From the NCBI GenBank assembly GCA_012842745.1, contig DUSF01000039.1, positions 1 to 64,000 on the forward strand: DNA of 64,000 bases, given 5' to 3'. The translations under genes were made by a program, and so were the position numbers. The stretch comes from Bacillus sp. (in: firmicutes) (GTDB taxonomy: Bacteria > Bacillota > Bacilli > Bacillales > Bacillaceae_J). The notes below the pieces were generated by a model. It did no database searches. It was not told the origin of the DNA and saw only the letters and a list, made by a program, of their open reading frames with translations. Shown piece after piece: positions 1-8,240 of the stretch (positions are counted from its first letter, which is position 1; every line of letters begins with the position of its first letter).

Positions 1-52
1 CTATCGGCTGTTAACCGATCGGTCGCAGGTTCGAATCCTGCCTGTGGAGCCA
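1..52 (+). tRNA. tRNA-Asn (GTT), 5' end cut by window
   Basis: The 3' two thirds of a tRNA with anticodon stem-loop around GTT, an intact T-arm (GGTTCGAATCC) and an encoded CCA end. The D-arm and 5' acceptor strand lie before the window. It is the first visible member of a seven-tRNA block. Confidence 0.93.
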
Positions 53-53
53 T

Positions 54-126
54 GCTTCCATAGCTCAGCAGGTAGAGTGCTTCCATGGTAAGGAAGAGGT
101 CACCGGTTCGAGCCCGGTTGGAAGCT
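54..126 (+). tRNA. tRNA-Thr (GGT)
   Basis: A complete 73-nt cloverleaf starting GCTTCCA and closing TGGAAGC. The seven-base anticodon loop ATGGTAA gives anticodon GGT. CCA is not encoded (the gene ends in a T run), unlike its neighbours, so this tRNA needs CCA addition after transcription. Confidence 0.92.
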
Positions 127-143
127 TTTTGAACGATTTTTTT

Positions 144-218
144 GGCCCGTTGGTCAAGCGGTTAAGACACCGCCCTTTCACGGCGGTAACACGGGTTCGA
201 ATCCCGTACGGGTCACCA
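144..218 (+). tRNA. tRNA-Glu (TTC)
   Basis: Complete cloverleaf beginning GGCCCGT with anticodon loop CTTTCAC (anticodon TTC), T-loop GGTTCGAATCC and encoded CCA. Confidence 0.93.
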
Positions 219-230
219 ACATTCATTATT

Positions 231-306
<76 letters not shown>

Positions 307-312
307 TAGGCT

Positions 313-397
313 GGAGGGGTAGCGAAGTGGCTAAACGCGGCGGACTGTAAATCCGCTCCCTGAGGGTTCGGCGGTTCGAATCCGTCCCCCTCCACCA
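313..397 (+). tRNA. tRNA-Tyr (GTA)
   Basis: An 85-nt class II tRNA with a long variable arm, acceptor GGAGGGG, anticodon loop CTGTAAA (GTA) and encoded CCA. Confidence 0.94.
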
Positions 398-434
398 TTT
401 ATATCAATTACTACATAAAGAAATAATTATATAT

Positions 435-509
435 GCGGAAGTAGTTCAGTGGTAGAACACCACCTTGCCAAGGTGGGGGTCGCGGGTTCGAATCCCGTCT
501 TCCGCTCCA
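435..509 (+). tRNA. tRNA-Gly (GCC)
   Basis: Acceptor GCGGAAG, anticodon stem CACCT/AGGTG with loop TGCCA giving GCC, T-loop GGTTCGAATCC, encoded CCA. Confidence 0.93.
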
Positions 510-532
510 TCAATTTTATAAAATGGTTACTG

Positions 533-608
533 GGGGGCTTAGCTCAGCTGGGAGAGCGCCTGCCTTGCACGCAGGAGGTCAGCGGTTCGATCCCGCTAGT
601 CTCCACCA
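533..608 (+). tRNA. tRNA-Ala (TGC)
   Basis: Acceptor GGGGGCT pairs with AGTCTCC through two G-U pairs; the anticodon loop CTTGCAC gives TGC; CCA is encoded. It is the last tRNA of the block before the terminator. Confidence 0.93.
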
Positions 609-622
609 ATATACATAAGATT

Positions 623-656
623 ACGCTTAGAGCATATTTGTTCTAAGCGTTTTTTA
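623..656 (+). terminator. Terminator of the tRNA operon
   Basis: Arms ACGCTTAGAGCA and TGTTCTAAGCGT form a 12-bp near-perfect stem closed by a TATT loop and followed by a T run. It sits 15 bases after the last tRNA and separates it from rocF. Confidence 0.85.
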
Positions 657-806
657 CTATATTTCTAATGCATATATATTCAAAATCCTGTCGAGTTGAG
701 TCATCCCTACCAATGCAGTTATTATATAAATAAGCTCCGTTAAATAATGGTATCAAATAATAATAACAGGGCTTAATAGTTTTTAAAAACAGGGGGGAGA
801 ATGTAC

Positions 807-1709
807 ATGAACAAAAATATATCTATTATTGGTGTACCAGTTGATTTAGGGCAAACTAGACGGGGAGTGGATATGGGGCCAAGCGCCATTCGTTATGCTG
901 GGGTTGTTGAACGTTTAGAAGCCTTACAATATGATATTGAAGATCTTGGTGACATTGAGATAAAACGACCTCCACGTAGAGAAATAATAACAGATACCAA
1001 TTTAAAAAATTTAAAAGAAGTTGCCGATGCAAGTGAGAAGCTAGCTGCAAAGGTAGATGAAGTAATTAAGGCTGAACGTTTCCCGTTAGTTCTTGGTGGT
1101 GACCATAGTATTGCAATTGGTTCTATCGCAGGGATTGCAAAGCATTATAAAAATTTAGGTGTCATTTGGTATGATGCTCATGGAGATTTAAATACAGCTG
1201 AAACGTCCCCATCCGGTAATATTCATGGTATGCCATTAGCTGTCTGTCTTGGATTAGGTCATCCTAAATTAATAAATATCGCTGGTTATTCGCCAAAAGT
1301 GAGGCCAGAAAATATCGTAATTATTGGAGCACGTTCACTTGATGATGGGGAAAAGAAGCTTATTCGTGAAAACGGGATCCGCGTCTACTCGATGCATGAG
1401 ATTGATCGCATGGGTATGACCGCTGTTATGGAGGAAGCAATCAGCTATTTGTCGGCTAGAACCGATGGTATTCATTTAAGCCTTGATCTTGACGGATTAG
1501 ATCCAAGTGATGCCCCAGGTGTAGGGACACCTGTAATCGGTGGTTTAAGTTATAGAGAAAGCCATCTTGCAATGGAAATGCTTGCTGAAGCAAAGATGAT
1601 TACATCGGCTGAATTTGTAGAAGTTAACCCAATTTTAGATGAAAAGAATAAAACAGCTTCTTTAGCGGTTGCTTTAATGGGATCATTATTTGGAGAAAAA
1701 CTAAAATAA
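807..1709 (+). CDS. rocF: Arginase
   Basis: Cytosolic Mn-dependent arginase converting L-arginine to ornithine and urea. The ureohydrolase signatures are all present: GGDHS near residue 97, DAHGD near 123 and DLDGLDP near 227, which together supply the binuclear manganese ligands. Length (300 aa) is normal for Bacillus RocF. An upstream in-frame ATG at 801 lies 1 base from the GGGGGGAG ribosome site, whereas the ATG at 807 has 7-base spacing, so 807 is chosen. It is monocistronic here, and upstream of sigW as remembered for the B. cereus group. Agmatinase is less likely given the arginase-type residue spacing. Confidence 0.93.
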   Translation: MNKNISIIGVPVDLGQTRRGVDMGPSAIRYAGVVERLEALQYDIEDLGDIEIKRPPRREIITDTNLKNLKEVADASEKLAAKVDEVIKAERFPLVLGGDHSIAIGSIAGIAKHYKNLGVIWYDAHGDLNTAETSPSGNIHGMPLAVCLGLGHPKLINIAGYSPKVRPENIVIIGARSLDDGEKKLIRENGIRVYSMHEIDRMGMTAVMEEAISYLSARTDGIHLSLDLDGLDPSDAPGVGTPVIGGLSYRESHLAMEMLAEAKMITSAEFVEVNPILDEKNKTASLAVALMGSLFGEKLK

Positions 1710-1879
1710 ATGGGAAAGACAGGGGGTACTAACTTTTACTAATGGAAGTCTAGTATCCTCAATTGCTTGCTACAACGTTTTCATCCTACCGCTTCTTTTC
1801 ACTATAAAAACCCAAACAATTATAAATATAAATATCCTTTTTTATCCACGTAAAAAATAAAAAATGTTATGATAATAAA

Positions 1880-1906
1880 TGAAACTTTTCTGTCTCGTTA
1901 ACCGTA
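1880..1906 (+). promoter_or_regulatory. ECF (SigW-type) autoregulatory promoter
   Basis: TGAAAC at 1880-1885 and CGTA at 1903-1906, separated by 17 bp, match the SigW-type consensus (TGAAAC, about 16 bp, CGTA). The position 37 bases before the sigW start fits the known autoregulation of sigW-rsiW in B. subtilis; use here is inferred. Confidence 0.82.
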
Positions 1907-1942
1907 ATAATAATAACCGCTAGTTGCGGAGGGAAAAGGTAA

Positions 1943-2506
1943 ATGGATACTTTAATAAAAAAAAGAATAAAACAGGTCAAGAAAGGTGACCAAAATGCAT
2001 TCGCTGAAATTGTCGAGCTTTTCAAAGACAAAGTGTTTCAGCTTTGTTATCGAATGGTTGGAAATCGCCATGATGCAGAGGATATTGCACAGGAGGCTTT
2101 TATAAGAGCATATACTAATATTGATAGTTATGATCTGAATCGGAAATTTTCCTCTTGGTTATATCGAATTGCAACGAATCTTTCAATTGACCGCTTACGT
2201 AAGAAAAAACCAGACTACTTCCTAGATGCAGAAATCGCGGGTACAGAGGGGTTGACAATGTATTCGCAATTAGAATCAAATGACCCACAACCAGAGGAGA
2301 TGATTGAAAGTCTGGAGCTTCAGGAATGGGTTCAACAAGGAATCAATGAACTCCCAGTAATGTACAGGTCTGTTATCGTCTTGAAATATATCGAAGAGCT
2401 CTCATTAAAGGAAATTGGAGAAATACTTGATTTACCAATTGGGACAGTAAAAACTCGTATACATAGGGGAAGGGAAGCATTAAGGAAAAGATTACGTGAC
2501 GTTTAG
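1943..2506 (+). CDS. sigW: ECF sigma factor SigW
   Basis: Group 4 sigma factor of 187 aa that directs the cell-envelope stress/antimicrobial-peptide response in Bacillus. Region 2 spans about residues 12-80 (AFAEIVELFKDKV... DAEDIAQEAFIRAY) and region 4 about 130-185 (LKEIGEILDLPIGTVKTRIH), with the usual acidic linker between. Start has GGAGGG 8 bases upstream. The stop is close to the next gene rsiW, and a SigW-type promoter lies just ahead, so the pair should be autoregulated. Identity is supported by conserved synteny with cdaA-cdaR-glmM. Confidence 0.92.
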   Translation: MDTLIKKRIKQVKKGDQNAFAEIVELFKDKVFQLCYRMVGNRHDAEDIAQEAFIRAYTNIDSYDLNRKFSSWLYRIATNLSIDRLRKKKPDYFLDAEIAGTEGLTMYSQLESNDPQPEEMIESLELQEWVQQGINELPVMYRSVIVLKYIEELSLKEIGEILDLPIGTVKTRIHRGREALRKRLRDV

Positions 2507-2519
2507 AGAGGTGAAAAAA

Positions 2520-3119
2520 ATGCAATGTTCACAAACCTATGTTGAGTTGATGCATAAATTCCTAGATGAAGAAATAAGTGTGGAAGAGGAGATACAACTT
2601 AAAAAACATGTAAACGAATGCCCAAAGTGCCAGAGCCATTTTCGGGAGCTAAAAAAGACAATCGCCTTTGTTCAAGGCACTACACATATGCAGGTACCAT
2701 TGAATTTTACAGAAAATATAATGGCTAAACTGCCAAAAGAAAAACCAATCGTTGCTTATAAAAGGTTGTTTAAAGCCCATCCGATGCTAGTTGCGGCAGC
2801 CGTTTTTATACTATTAATGGCAGGAAGCGTATTTTCAACTTGGAATAGCAATACAGAGTTATCCGTTTCAAAACAACCAAATCTACAGGTTCAAGACCAT
2901 ACGGTTATTGTTCCAAAGGGGGAAGTTGTTGAAGGAGACGTTATTGTACGGAATGGTGATTTAAAAATAGAAGGTGAAGTACGAGGGAACGTCATCGTCA
3001 TCAACGGTGATCAATATCTTGCATCCGCTGGCCGTGTAACTGGAGAAATCGAAGAAATTGATGAGGTTTTTGGCTGGATTTGGTACAATACAAAAAGTTT
3101 TTTTAGCAAGCTTTATTAA
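2520..3119 (+). CDS. rsiW: Anti-sigma-W factor RsiW
   Basis: Membrane-anchored anti-sigma factor that sequesters SigW until cut by regulated intramembrane proteolysis. The N-terminal zinc-binding anti-sigma motif H-x3-C-x2-C is at residues 30-37 (HVNECPKC). One transmembrane helix follows at about 86-106 and an extracytoplasmic domain with repeating V-x-G-(D/N)-V units (about 120-180). ATG at 2520 is favoured over the upstream ATG at 2496 because GAGAGGTG precedes it by 6 bases and the 2496 start lies inside sigW. It is translationally close to sigW, as expected for a sigma/anti-sigma pair. Confidence 0.9.
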   Translation: MQCSQTYVELMHKFLDEEISVEEEIQLKKHVNECPKCQSHFRELKKTIAFVQGTTHMQVPLNFTENIMAKLPKEKPIVAYKRLFKAHPMLVAAAVFILLMAGSVFSTWNSNTELSVSKQPNLQVQDHTVIVPKGEVVEGDVIVRNGDLKIEGEVRGNVIVINGDQYLASAGRVTGEIEEIDEVFGWIWYNTKSFFSKLY

Positions 3120-3146
3120 GAAAAAACTTAATACAATAAGTAACGT

Positions 3147-3177
3147 GCTATCTTCAATAAGGATAGCCTTTTATTTT
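3147..3177 (+). terminator. Terminator after sigW-rsiW
   Basis: GCTATC and GATAGC arms around a 9-base loop, followed by CTTTTATTTT. It separates the stress operon from cdaA. Confidence 0.65.
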
Positions 3178-3264
3178 GGAATAATCTAAGATTTGAGTGG
3201 CAATAATTTATGAAAAATTAATCGTCTACGTGCTTTTTCAAAAAAGGTATATCTATACAAACTA

Positions 3265-3273
3265 TGATATAAT
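3265..3273 (+). promoter_or_regulatory. Extended -10 promoter for the cdaA operon
   Basis: TGATATAAT is a perfect extended -10 (TGn + TATAAT) 51 bases before the cdaA start. No good -35 is seen, which is tolerated by extended -10 promoters. SigA use is inferred. Confidence 0.55.
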
Positions 3274-3323
3274 AGGAACGTTATCGGCTTTACAGGAATT
3301 TTTTCAAAAGAGGAAGTGTAAAA

Positions 3324-4148
3324 ATGCCTTCAAGGGACTTTCCCATTTTAGATTACTTAGGAGAGGCCATCGATGTTTTGCTCGTTGCCTTTGTTATATA
3401 TAAATTAATCATGATAATTCGTGGAACAAAAGCTGTCCAATTACTAAAAGGCATTTTAGTAATTATTGCGGTGTGGTTTTTAAGCAGTTTTTTTGGCTTA
3501 ACAACGATGCAATGGTTAATGGACAGAGCCTTAACATGGGGTTTCTTGGCTATTATCATTATCTTTCAGCCAGAGCTTAGAAGGGCACTTGAGCAGTTGG
3601 GCCGTGGCCGGTTATTTTCTAGAAGTGCTATTCCTGAGGAAGAAATGATTACAAAAACAATAGATGAAATTGTGAAATCCGTTACATACATGGCTAAACG
3701 TCGGATTGGAGCCTTGTTGTCAATTGAGCGTGAAACGGGGATGGGGGATTATATTGAAACAGGCATCCCTTTAAATGCCAAAGTTACATCTGAACTATTA
3801 ATTAATATTTTTATTCCAAATACACCATTACATGATGGTGCAGTTATTATAAAAGAAAATGAAATAAAAGCAGCAGCATGTTATTTGCCGCTTTCCGAAA
3901 GCCCGTTTATTTCCAAAGAGTTAGGTACACGCCACCGTGCAGCTCTAGGGATTAGTGAAGTAACAGATAGTATTACAATCGTAGTTTCTGAAGAAACGGG
4001 GACTATTTCCTTAACGAAAAATGGTGAGTTATATCGTACTCTAACTAACGATAAATTAAAAGAAATGTTAACAGAGGAGTTAACAATAAATGCGAAGGCA
4101 GCTTCCTCATCACGCTGGAATTGGAGGGGGAAGAAAATTGAAGATTGA
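3324..4148 (+). CDS. cdaA: Diadenylate cyclase CdaA (c-di-AMP synthase)
   Basis: Condenses two ATP into cyclic di-AMP at the membrane. Three hydrophobic helices span residues about 10-82, then the DAC domain (about 100-255) carries the signature DGA at 171-173 and RHR at 203-205 that bind ATP and metal. The 274-aa length is standard. It overlaps the downstream cdaR start by 11 bases and is followed by glmM; this cdaA-cdaR-glmM operon is conserved in Bacillota, where CdaR and GlmM modulate cyclase activity and link c-di-AMP to wall precursor supply. Confidence 0.95.
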   Translation: MPSRDFPILDYLGEAIDVLLVAFVIYKLIMIIRGTKAVQLLKGILVIIAVWFLSSFFGLTTMQWLMDRALTWGFLAIIIIFQPELRRALEQLGRGRLFSRSAIPEEEMITKTIDEIVKSVTYMAKRRIGALLSIERETGMGDYIETGIPLNAKVTSELLINIFIPNTPLHDGAVIIKENEIKAAACYLPLSESPFISKELGTRHRAALGISEVTDSITIVVSEETGTISLTKNGELYRTLTNDKLKEMLTEELTINAKAASSSRWNWRGKKIED

Positions 4149-5382
4149 TCAATGGTTAAACAGCCCATGGTTTATTCGAATTCTGTCTCTATTTTTAGCA
4201 TTAATGCTTTGGGCAAATGTTAATATGGAGTCGGGAAATAGTCCTGCGCCGGTAGGAAGTCTTCCTCAGGTAAGCCGGAAAACAGAAGCACTGTCCAATG
4301 TTCCACTTAAAATTTACTTTAATCAGGATAAGTATGTTGTGTCTGGCATCCCGCAAACTGTCAATGTGTATGTGGAGGGTACTAGCAGTGTTATTCGAGC
4401 GATGGAGGCCCAAGGGGATTATGAGGTTTTTGTTGATTTGCGAAATTTGCCAATAGGCTCTCATAAAGTCCGTGTGGAGCACCGCGGCTTTTCGGAAAAT
4501 TTAACGGTAAAAACGGACCCAGCCACTGTCGATGTAATGATACAAGAAAAAGTTGAGCAAATCATGTCTGTAAAAATTCAAGTCATCAATGAAGATAAAT
4601 TACCTGAAGGATATGTTACTGAGCAGCCAATTTCTGTACCGAATAGCGTTGCGATAAGAGGCTCATTAGAGCAGGTACAAAAGATTGGTTTTGTGGAAGG
4701 ATATGTAGATGTTGCTGGAGCAAGTGATACGGTGAAAGCTGATATACCGTTAAAAGTGTTCGACCATAATGGCGAGGAACTGAAGTTAGAAATTGTTCCT
4801 GCAGTTATTGAAGTTAGGGTGCCAATAAGCCCTCCTAACAAAAAAGTTCCTTACAAAATTAATCGCAAGGGTAATTTACCAAAAGGTCTTAGCATTCAAT
4901 CGTTTGAAGTAACACCAACCGAGATCACAGTCTATGGAAAAAAGGAGGATATTGATCAAATTAAAATGATTGAAGACCTAGAGGTTGATTTATCGAAAAT
5001 AGATAAGGATCAAACTATCCAATTAAAAGTGCCAGTACCCGTTGGGGCAATAAAGGTAACACCGGAAATTTTGACTATAAAAGTCGACGTAGAGCCTGAA
5101 GAAAGCAAAACTTTAACAAATGTGCCAATAAAAATTAATGGCGTCCCCAACACCCAAGGCATTTCTTTAGTTACCCCGGAAGATGGGCTTGTTAATTTAA
5201 AGGTCTTTGGCGCTGGAAGAGTACTAGATAATATCGGGCCTGATGATTTTGATGTGAGATTAAATGCGGGCGGTTTTTCGAAGGGTGAATATGAAATGCC
5301 AATTGAGGTCGTTTCAGGCCCACAAGACATTAGATGGGAAATAAATCCCGCGAAAGCTCTTATAGAAATAGTGAATGATTAG
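4138..5382 (+). CDS. cdaR: CdaR, YbbR-domain regulator of CdaA
   Basis: Extracytoplasmic regulator of CdaA, 414 aa. One N-terminal membrane anchor (about residues 10-28, [17 protein letters not shown]) is followed by about four YbbR repeats, seen as recurring segments with the pattern V-P-I/L-K-I near 55, 145, 235 and 325. An ORF start at 4090 lies deep in cdaA with no ribosome site; the TTG at 4138 has GGAGGGGGAAG just upstream and directly precedes a typical anchor, so TTG is chosen. Overlap with cdaA suggests translational coupling. Confidence 0.88.
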   Translation: MKIDQWLNSPWFIRILSLFLALMLWANVNMESGNSPAPVGSLPQVSRKTEALSNVPLKIYFNQDKYVVSGIPQTVNVYVEGTSSVIRAMEAQGDYEVFVDLRNLPIGSHKVRVEHRGFSENLTVKTDPATVDVMIQEKVEQIMSVKIQVINEDKLPEGYVTEQPISVPNSVAIRGSLEQVQKIGFVEGYVDVAGASDTVKADIPLKVFDHNGEELKLEIVPAVIEVRVPISPPNKKVPYKINRKGNLPKGLSIQSFEVTPTEITVYGKKEDIDQIKMIEDLEVDLSKIDKDQTIQLKVPVPVGAIKVTPEILTIKVDVEPEESKTLTNVPIKINGVPNTQGISLVTPEDGLVNLKVFGAGRVLDNIGPDDFDVRLNAGGFSKGEYEMPIEVVSGPQDIRWEINPAKALIEIVND

Positions 5383-5425
5383 CTGGAGTATTGAATATGG
5401 TTTGATTACAAAGGAGCGATTTAAA

Positions 5426-6772
5426 ATGGGAAAATATTTTGGTACCGACGGTGTTCGGGGTGTAGCCAATAGCGAATTAACACCGGAGCTAGCGTTTAAA
5501 ATCGGTCGTTTTGGTGGATATGTTTTAACGAAAAATAACCCTGCACCAAAAGTCATAATCGGCCGTGATACGCGAATTTCCGGTCATATGCTAGAAGGTG
5601 CATTAGTTGCTGGATTATTATCTATTGGGGCCGAGGTTATGAGATTAGGTGTTATTTCAACACCTGGTGTCGCTTTCCTTACAAAAGCTTTAGGAGCACA
5701 AGCAGGTGTGATGATTTCAGCTTCCCATAATCCAGTTGAGGATAATGGTATTAAATTTTTTGGTCCAGATGGTTTTAAATTATCTGACGAACAGGAAAAT
5801 GAAATTGAAAAGCTATTAGATGTAGCTGAAGACACGTTGCCAAGACCAACTGGGGCTAATTTAGGTCAGGTCAATGATTACTTCGAGGGCGGTCAAAAAT
5901 ATTTGCAATTTTTGAAGCAAACGGTTGATGAAGATTTATCTGGTATACATGTCGCTTTAGACTGTGCGAATGGAGCTACATCCTCACTTGCACCACATTT
6001 GTTTGCTGATTTAGAAGCGGATATTTCAACAATGGGCGTGAATCCCGACGGATTAAATATTAATGATGGAGTAGGTTCGACCCATCCTGAAAAGCTAGCT
6101 AAATTTGTGGTAGAAAAACAAGCGGATATTGGCCTTGCCTTTGATGGGGATGGTGATCGTTTAATTGCGATTGACGAAAATGGCGAAATCGTTGATGGGG
6201 ACCAAATTATGTATATCTGTGCGAAATTTCTAAATGAAAGAGGCAGATTAAATAAACAAACCGTTGTTTCAACAGTCATGAGCAATCTCGGATTTTATAA
6301 AGCACTTGATGCTAACGACATAAAAAGTGTGCAAACAGCTGTCGGTGACCGCTATGTAATGGAAGAAATGCGCAAGCATACTTATAATTTAGGCGGGGAA
6401 CAATCTGGACATATCATTTTTCTAGACTATATTACAACTGGCGATGGCATGCTGTCAGCGATTCAACTCGTAAATATTATGAAGGTTACGAATAAAAAAT
6501 TATCGGAACTAGCGAAGGAAATGGATAAATACCCGCAGCTATTAATAAATGTACGCGTTACTGATCGTACATTAGCACAATCAAATGAACGAATACAAAA
6601 TATAATTAAAGAAGTAGAGGCCGAAATGGGTGAAAATGGTCGCTTGCTTGTCCGACCATCTGGAACTGAGCCACTCATTCGCGTAATGGCAGAAGCAAAG
6701 ACAGAAGAACTTTGTGAATACTACGTGAATAAGGTAGTAGCAGTAGTTCAAGAAGAACTTGGAGCTGAATAA
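5426..6772 (+). CDS. glmM: Phosphoglucosamine mutase GlmM
   Basis: Interconverts glucosamine-6-phosphate and glucosamine-1-phosphate in UDP-GlcNAc synthesis. The catalytic phosphoserine lies in ISASHNP (Ser100), the metal loop is DGDGDR (about residue 240), and the phosphate-binding RPSGTEP loop is near the C terminus. The ATG at 5426 is preceded by AAGGAG at 5411-5416; the longer ORF overlapping cdaR is rejected. Length 448 aa is typical. It is the last gene of the cda operon, and in relatives glmS follows; here glmS is not the next gene. Confidence 0.95.
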   Translation: MGKYFGTDGVRGVANSELTPELAFKIGRFGGYVLTKNNPAPKVIIGRDTRISGHMLEGALVAGLLSIGAEVMRLGVISTPGVAFLTKALGAQAGVMISASHNPVEDNGIKFFGPDGFKLSDEQENEIEKLLDVAEDTLPRPTGANLGQVNDYFEGGQKYLQFLKQTVDEDLSGIHVALDCANGATSSLAPHLFADLEADISTMGVNPDGLNINDGVGSTHPEKLAKFVVEKQADIGLAFDGDGDRLIAIDENGEIVDGDQIMYICAKFLNERGRLNKQTVVSTVMSNLGFYKALDANDIKSVQTAVGDRYVMEEMRKHTYNLGGEQSGHIIFLDYITTGDGMLSAIQLVNIMKVTNKKLSELAKEMDKYPQLLINVRVTDRTLAQSNERIQNIIKEVEAEMGENGRLLVRPSGTEPLIRVMAEAKTEELCEYYVNKVVAVVQEELGAE

Positions 6773-6780
6773 TAATAAAA

Positions 6781-6826
6781 AATATGCATAGGCGACACGT
6801 AAAGGTCTGCTTATGCATATTTTATT
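6781..6826 (+). terminator. Terminator after glmM
   Basis: AATATGCATA and TATGCATATT arms flank a 21-base loop, followed by a T-rich tail. It separates glmM from the ribozyme transcript. Confidence 0.7.
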
Positions 6827-6873
6827 ATTGTATATATCAATTTAATATGTTAAAAACAGGAAAAATAAAAAAA

Positions 6874-6903
6874 TTGACGATTTAATAGAGACTAATGTAA
6901 CAT
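6874..6903 (+). promoter_or_regulatory. Candidate promoter of the ribozyme-nagB transcript
   Basis: TTGACG at 6874-6879 and TAACAT at 6898-6903 with an 18-bp spacer form a plausible SigA promoter about 70 bases before the ribozyme cleavage site. The -10 is imperfect. Confidence 0.4.
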
Positions 6904-6971
6904 TAAGTTGATTTACTACCATATTAATTTTGAAATGGAAAGGTGGGTAGTTGTTAAATTATAGTCCCATA

Positions 6972-7113
6972 AGCGCCAGAACTATTCTGAACGGAGAAGA
7001 GAATAGTTGACGAGGTGGAGGTTTATCGAAAATCGGCGGATGCCTCCCGGCTGACTCACAGCCGTAAGCTTAAGCGAAAACAAAGAGGCAACTCTTTCGA
7101 CAAACGGTTAAGT
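6972..7113 (+). ncRNA. glmS self-cleaving ribozyme (GlcN6P-activated)
   Basis: The conserved core is essentially complete: cleavage-site context A|GCGCCAGAACT (cut predicted between 6972 and 6973), a hypervariable P1 hairpin (ACTATTCT... AGAATAGT), then TTGACGAGGTGGAGG, TTATCGAA, CGGCGGATGCCTCCCGGCT and CAGCCGTAAG, and a P4-like hairpin AAAGAGGCAACTCTTT. This ribozyme uses glucosamine-6-phosphate as a coenzyme to cleave its own mRNA and normally silences glmS. Here the next open reading frame is nagB, 135 bases after the core. It is on the coding strand and correctly oriented. Confidence 0.93.
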
Positions 7114-7247
7114 ATGATTTTTTTATAAAAATTGCAAATAACTAATGGAAATAAAGCGGGGCAAGACGGAGTGGCCCCTACGGGACATGGTTGGGGTTCC
7201 GCTTTGCGGTGGCTTCGTTTCTTATGGCAGAGGAGGCCAATATTTAA
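7114..7247 (+). promoter_or_regulatory. GC-rich, possibly folded leader between ribozyme and nagB
   Basis: After an AT-rich linker (7114-7152), which by memory resembles the usual glmS leader spacer, composition becomes markedly GC-rich until the nagB ribosome site. AAAGCGG (7153-7159) can pair with CCGCTTT (7199-7205) and GGGGC with GCCCC inside, so a hairpin is possible. A 38-codon ORF from ATG 7143 overlaps nagB but has no ribosome site and is not called. AGGAGG at 7231-7236 lies 11 bases before the nagB ATG. This may be the scar where glmS was lost, or an added regulatory element. Confidence 0.4.
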
Positions 7248-8000
7248 ATGAAACTTATTAAAGTTAAAGATTATGATGAATTAAGTAAACAAGCTGCGGC
7301 CTATTTTATAAAGAAAATTCAAAGTTCACCTACTATGACACTTGGTCTTGCAACTGGGTCAACTCCAGAAGGAATGTATCGGTACCTTATAAAGAATCAT
7401 AAAGAAAATCAAACATCTTATCGAAACATTACAACCTTCAATCTAGATGAGTATATTGGACTTGATGGCAGTGATAAAAATAGTTACCGTTTTTTTATGA
7501 ATGATCACCTTTTTAATCATCTTGATATTGAAAAGGCAAATGCTCACGTTCCTTGCGGCAACTTGAAGGATAGCTCAACGGAATGCGCTACATATGAGCA
7601 ATTGATTAAAGAGCATGGTGGGATTGACCTCCAACTATTAGGTATTGGCGCAAATGGTCATATCGGCTTTAATGAACCAGGCACGTCCTTCCAATCAAGG
7701 ACCCATATTGTAAAGCTGACGGATAAAACTCGAAGAGACAATGCCCGATTCTTTAACAACCTTGAAGAAGTGCCAACAGAAGCGATTACAATGGGAATTG
7801 CGACTATTATGGAAAGCAAGGAAATTGTGTTGCTTGTTTCAGGAGAAGGAAAAAGAGAAGCAATGCGAATGTTACTAGATGGCAAAGTCAGTGAAGATTT
7901 CCCAGCTTCAATCTTACACAATCATTCTAATGTGACTGTCATAGCCGATGAAGCAGCGTTGGCAGGTGTTTCCGCCCAAAAAACGAGTGTATTTGTCTAA
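7248..8000 (+). CDS. nagB: Glucosamine-6-phosphate deaminase/isomerase (NagB family)
   Basis: Cytosolic enzyme that interconverts glucosamine-6-phosphate with fructose-6-phosphate plus ammonia; the physiological direction is usually deamination. Signatures: substrate loop ATGSTP near residues 35-40, LDEY with the proton-transfer Asp at 67, and GIGANGHIGFNEPG at 132-145 containing the ring-opening His138 and Glu143. The 250-aa length suits the short Firmicute form lacking the allosteric C-terminal extension. It lies directly behind a glmS ribozyme, in the place usually held by glmS, and has its own strong terminator. Whether it works in reverse to make GlcN6P is an inference from this position only. 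Confidence 0.9.
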   Translation: MKLIKVKDYDELSKQAAAYFIKKIQSSPTMTLGLATGSTPEGMYRYLIKNHKENQTSYRNITTFNLDEYIGLDGSDKNSYRFFMNDHLFNHLDIEKANAHVPCGNLKDSSTECATYEQLIKEHGGIDLQLLGIGANGHIGFNEPGTSFQSRTHIVKLTDKTRRDNARFFNNLEEVPTEAITMGIATIMESKEIVLLVSGEGKREAMRMLLDGKVSEDFPASILHNHSNVTVIADEAALAGVSAQKTSVFV

Positions 8001-8023
8001 AAAACTGGAAATATATCGTTCCC

Positions 8024-8072
8024 AAACCGAAGGTTTTCTGATTGACTTCAGCAGACCTTCGGTTTTTTTTTA
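8024..8072 (+). terminator. Terminator after nagB
   Basis: ACCGAAGG and CCTTCGGT arms, 21-base loop, then eight or more T. It ends the ribozyme-nagB transcript. Confidence 0.85.
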
Positions 8073-8240
8073 AAGTGAAATAAGTAGTAGAAAAGATAAA
8101 AAAAGGATCGGAAAGGCTTGGAAAATAAAGTGACTATATAATCGTTTCTTCATATTTTTATTCTTACTTTTTGACAAAGATTTTTATGTGTGAACATCCC
8201 ATTTCCGTAATTGCAACTTATTGCTTCTATAAGGTAGCTA

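Noticed and set aside
449-646. 65-codon ORF across the tRNA-Gly/tRNA-Ala genes
   Set aside because: It is made almost wholly of tRNA sequence read as codons; no ribosome site.
3197-3403. 68-codon ORF before cdaA
   Set aside because: Overlaps the cdaA promoter and start in another frame; low-complexity composition and no family resemblance.
6973-7247. Possible remaining glmS coding sequence after the ribozyme
   Set aside because: No frame shows the GlmS N-terminal CGIVGYIG-type start or any SIS-domain text; only the leader-like spacer resembles a glmS transcript.
7143-7259. 38-codon ORF between ribozyme and nagB that overlaps the nagB start
   Set aside because: No ribosome site and it ends just inside nagB; could be a leader peptide but nothing supports translation.
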